Positions 5,516 to 7,214 of a stretch of 7,214 nt of DNA are shown in pieces. The notes below the pieces were generated by a model. That model had not been told where the DNA came from. It saw only the letters and a list, made by a program, of their open reading frames with translations, and did no database searches. Source of the stretch: Flavobacteriaceae bacterium. GTDB lineage: Bacteria > Bacteroidota > Bacteroidia > Flavobacteriales > Flavobacteriaceae. How positions within the stretch are numbered: the first letter of the stretch is position 1; each line of letters opens with the position of its first letter. Location: NCBI GenBank assembly GCA_023254815.1, contig JALRKI010000137.1, positions 1-7,214 of the forward strand, in the 5' to 3' direction. Both the position numbers and the translations under genes were made by a program.

Positions 5516-6928
5516 ATGAAAGTTGAACAAATATACACCGGATGTCTAGCCCAAGGGGCTTACTATATTGAAAGCAATGGTGAAGCAGCCATTATCGATC
5601 CGTTGAGAGAAGTGACTCCATATTTGGAAAGAGCCAAAGCTGATGGAGCGCAGATCAAATATATTTTTGAAACCCATTTTCATGCCGATTTTGTTAGTGG
5701 CCACGTGACCCTAGCAAAGGCTACTGGGGCTCCCATCGTATTCGGGCCTAATGCCAATCCGGCTTTCGAAGCAGTTATTGCCGAAGATTTTCAAGAATTC
5801 AAAATTGGTGATGTGACCATAGTTGCTTTACACACACCAGGACACACCATGGAAAGCACAACTTATCTGCTCAAAGATGAACAAGGAAAAGATCACGCTA
5901 TTTTCAGTGGTGATACCCTTTTCCTTGGAGATGTAGGTCGCCCAGATTTGGCTCAAAAAATGGGTGTATTAACTGAAAGAGACTTGGCCGGCTACTTATA
6001 TGACAGTTTGAGAACTAAAATTATGCCTCTCGCCGATGATGTTACAGTGTATCCAGCCCATGGAGCAGGTTCCGCTTGTGGTAAAAATATGATGAAAGAA
6101 ACTGTTGATTCATTGGGAAACCAGAAAAAAATGAACTATGCCCTGAGAGCAGACATGACTAAAGAAGAATTCGTATCTGAGGTCATCGATGGGTTGTTGC
6201 CTCCACCCCAATATTTTCCATTGAATGTTAAATTAAACAAAGAAGGATATACCGATATAGAAGAAATCATTGAGCGAGGCAGCCATGAATTGACACCAAA
6301 AGCTTTTGAAGCGGCAGCCAATGAAACTGGAGCTGTTATTCTCGACGTTCGACATCAAGATGATTTTGCAAAAGGTCACATTCCTAGATCGATTTTCATT
6401 GGACTCAATGGCAATTTTGCGCCATGGGTTGGTGCACTAATCGCTGACATTCAGCAACCCATTTTGTTGGTTTGCGAGCCTGGTCGTGAGGAAGAAGCCA
6501 TTACCAGATTGTCGCGTGTAGGATTTGACAATACACTAGGTTTCCTCAAAGGCGGTTTCGAAACATGGAAAAATGCAGGAATGGATTACGACACGGTTCA
6601 TTCTATTTCTGCCGATGAATTCAGGTTAGAAATTGAGTCCAACGCAGGGCGTGAAATTTTTGACGTCAGAAAACCAAATGAATACCAATCAGAGCATGTC
6701 GTCAATGCAAAAACCACCCCTTTAGATTTTATCAACCAACATCTGTCCGAGTTCCCCGACAAACAATCCTTTTTTATTCATTGTGCAGGTGGCTACCGCA
6801 GCATGATTGCTGCCTCCATTTTGAAGAGCAGAGGCATTCACAATCTCATCGACGTGCAAGGGGGGTTCAAGGCAATTAAAGAAACCGGCGTAAAGGTTTC
6901 TGACTTTGTCTGCCCAAGTACGCTATAG
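5516..6928 (+). CDS. Persulfide dioxygenase-rhodanese fusion (MBL fold, two rhodanese domains; CstB-like)
   Basis: The 470 residues make three domains. The metallo-beta-lactamase domain (about 1-235) has THFHADF (53-59), TPGH (107-110), SGDTLF (131-136) and YPAHGAG (179-185). H54, H110 and D133 correspond to the iron ligands of ETHE1-type persulfide dioxygenases, and the Phe at 59 in place of the second His of HxHxDH fits a mononuclear site. Cys188 in GSACGK matches the position of an MBL-domain cysteine described for CstB. The first rhodanese domain (about 262-358) has a Cys320 loop CEPGREE, unlike the usual active-site loop. The second (about 364-462) has the canonical loop CAGGYRS with Cys423. 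The family oxidises low-molecular-weight persulfide with O2 to sulfite and moves sulfane sulfur to yield thiosulfate, in the cytoplasm. No signal peptide is seen. It sits between the exporter and a methyltransferase, with a putative Crp/Fnr operator upstream. Rhodanese 1 may be structural or a weaker transferase. Confidence 0.93.
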   Translation: MKVEQIYTGCLAQGAYYIESNGEAAIIDPLREVTPYLERAKADGAQIKYIFETHFHADFVSGHVTLAKATGAPIVFGPNANPAFEAVIAEDFQEFKIGDVTIVALHTPGHTMESTTYLLKDEQGKDHAIFSGDTLFLGDVGRPDLAQKMGVLTERDLAGYLYDSLRTKIMPLADDVTVYPAHGAGSACGKNMMKETVDSLGNQKKMNYALRADMTKEEFVSEVIDGLLPPPQYFPLNVKLNKEGYTDIEEIIERGSHELTPKAFEAAANETGAVILDVRHQDDFAKGHIPRSIFIGLNGNFAPWVGALIADIQQPILLVCEPGREEEAITRLSRVGFDNTLGFLKGGFETWKNAGMDYDTVHSISADEFRLEIESNAGREIFDVRKPNEYQSEHVVNAKTTPLDFINQHLSEFPDKQSFFIHCAGGYRSMIAASILKSRGIHNLIDVQGGFKAIKETGVKVSDFVCPSTL

Positions 6929-6930
6929 TC

Positions 6931-7214
6931 GTGAATTCAAACAATCAACAGCATTGGGAGACTGTTTATGAAACCAAAAGTCCAGATCAGGTCAGTTGGA
7001 CTCAAAAAATACCTTCAAACTCTCTCCAATTGATTGACGACTTGAAATTAGACAAGTCTGCACCCATCATAGACATTGGTGGTGGAGACAGCACCCTAGT
7101 GGATCATCTGCTGTTAAGAGGGTTTGAAAATGTCTCAGTATTGGACATTTCATCCAAAGCACTCGAAAAAGCTAAATTGAGATTAGGACCGAAGGCTAAA
7201 AAGGTTCAGTGGAT
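6931..7214 (+). CDS. Class I SAM-dependent methyltransferase (N-terminal part; 3' end beyond window)
   Basis: An open frame begins at GTG 6931, 2 bp after the stop of the dioxygenase fusion, and runs 94 codons to the right edge. It opens NNQQHWETVYETKSPDQVSW, a conserved lead-in of a methyltransferase group that I recall near sulfur genes in Bacteroidota. The SAM-binding motif I follows as IIDIGGGDSTLVDHLL at about residues 46-61, and motif II acidic residue as VSVLDISSKALEKAK (about 69-83). This fold binds S-adenosylmethionine; the acceptor is not known, though a thiol or sulfide methylation role is imaginable from context. GTG is chosen because it is the only standard start near the conserved beginning, and the frame upstream overlaps the previous gene without an ATG. 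The 2-bp spacing indicates co-transcription and probably translational coupling with the fusion gene. Confidence 0.88.
   Translation, partial: MNSNNQQHWETVYETKSPDQVSWTQKIPSNSLQLIDDLKLDKSAPIIDIGGGDSTLVDHLLLRGFENVSVLDISSKALEKAKLRLGPKAKKVQW

Noticed and set aside
6136..6321. Minus-strand open frame of 61 codons
   Set aside because: It is antisense within the MBL-rhodanese fusion, where the domain evidence for the plus strand is strong.

Overview
The window looks like Bacteroidota (flavobacterium- or cytophaga-like) DNA. It is AT-rich, its genes lack clear Shine-Dalgarno sequences, and several upstream regions carry matches to the Bacteroidota -7 promoter element TAnnTTTG. The gene families on the right-hand side also fit that phylum. 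Genus cannot be told from the sequence.

The left half (about 1-3760) is an accessory-looking block of three poorly characterised genes. Two are on the minus strand: an unrecognised protein running off the left edge (start at 950), and a 451-residue PD-(D/E)XK-superfamily nuclease-like protein (2412 down to 1057). Divergent from the nuclease is a plus-strand 417-residue protein (2506-3759) with a helix-turn-helix-like N-terminus of a type recurrent in Bacteroidota and a long helical remainder. The most striking signal is a tandem direct repeat, two copies of TTGATACA exactly 11 bp apart. It occurs once upstream of each minus-strand gene, in the same orientation and 19-20 bp from a -7-like box. 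The copy between the divergent genes also overlaps a perfect -7 box for the 417-residue protein. This suggests a small co-regulated module whose regulator may be the 417-residue protein.

The right half (about 3935-7214) is a recognisable sulfide/sulfane-sulfur handling cluster on the plus strand. It holds a Crp/Fnr-family regulator with a cysteine cluster, a TauE/SafE-type membrane exporter, a persulfide dioxygenase-rhodanese fusion (metallo-beta-lactamase domain plus two rhodanese domains, CstB-like architecture), and the start of a class I SAM-dependent methyltransferase that begins 2 bp after the fusion gene and runs off the right edge. Intracellular persulfide would be oxidised and transferred by the fusion protein, giving sulfite/thiosulfate that the TauE/SafE protein could export.

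The exporter and the dioxygenase each have a Crp/Fnr-like dyad upstream: GTAAC-N4-GTTAC for the exporter and the weaker ATGAC-N4-GTTAC for the dioxygenase. Both dyads are centred exactly 29.5 bp before a TAnnTTTG-like box. That places them near -41 to -42, the position used by activating Crp/Fnr proteins, so they are good candidate targets of the neighbouring regulator. No tRNA, rRNA, CRISPR array, insertion sequence or attachment site was seen.
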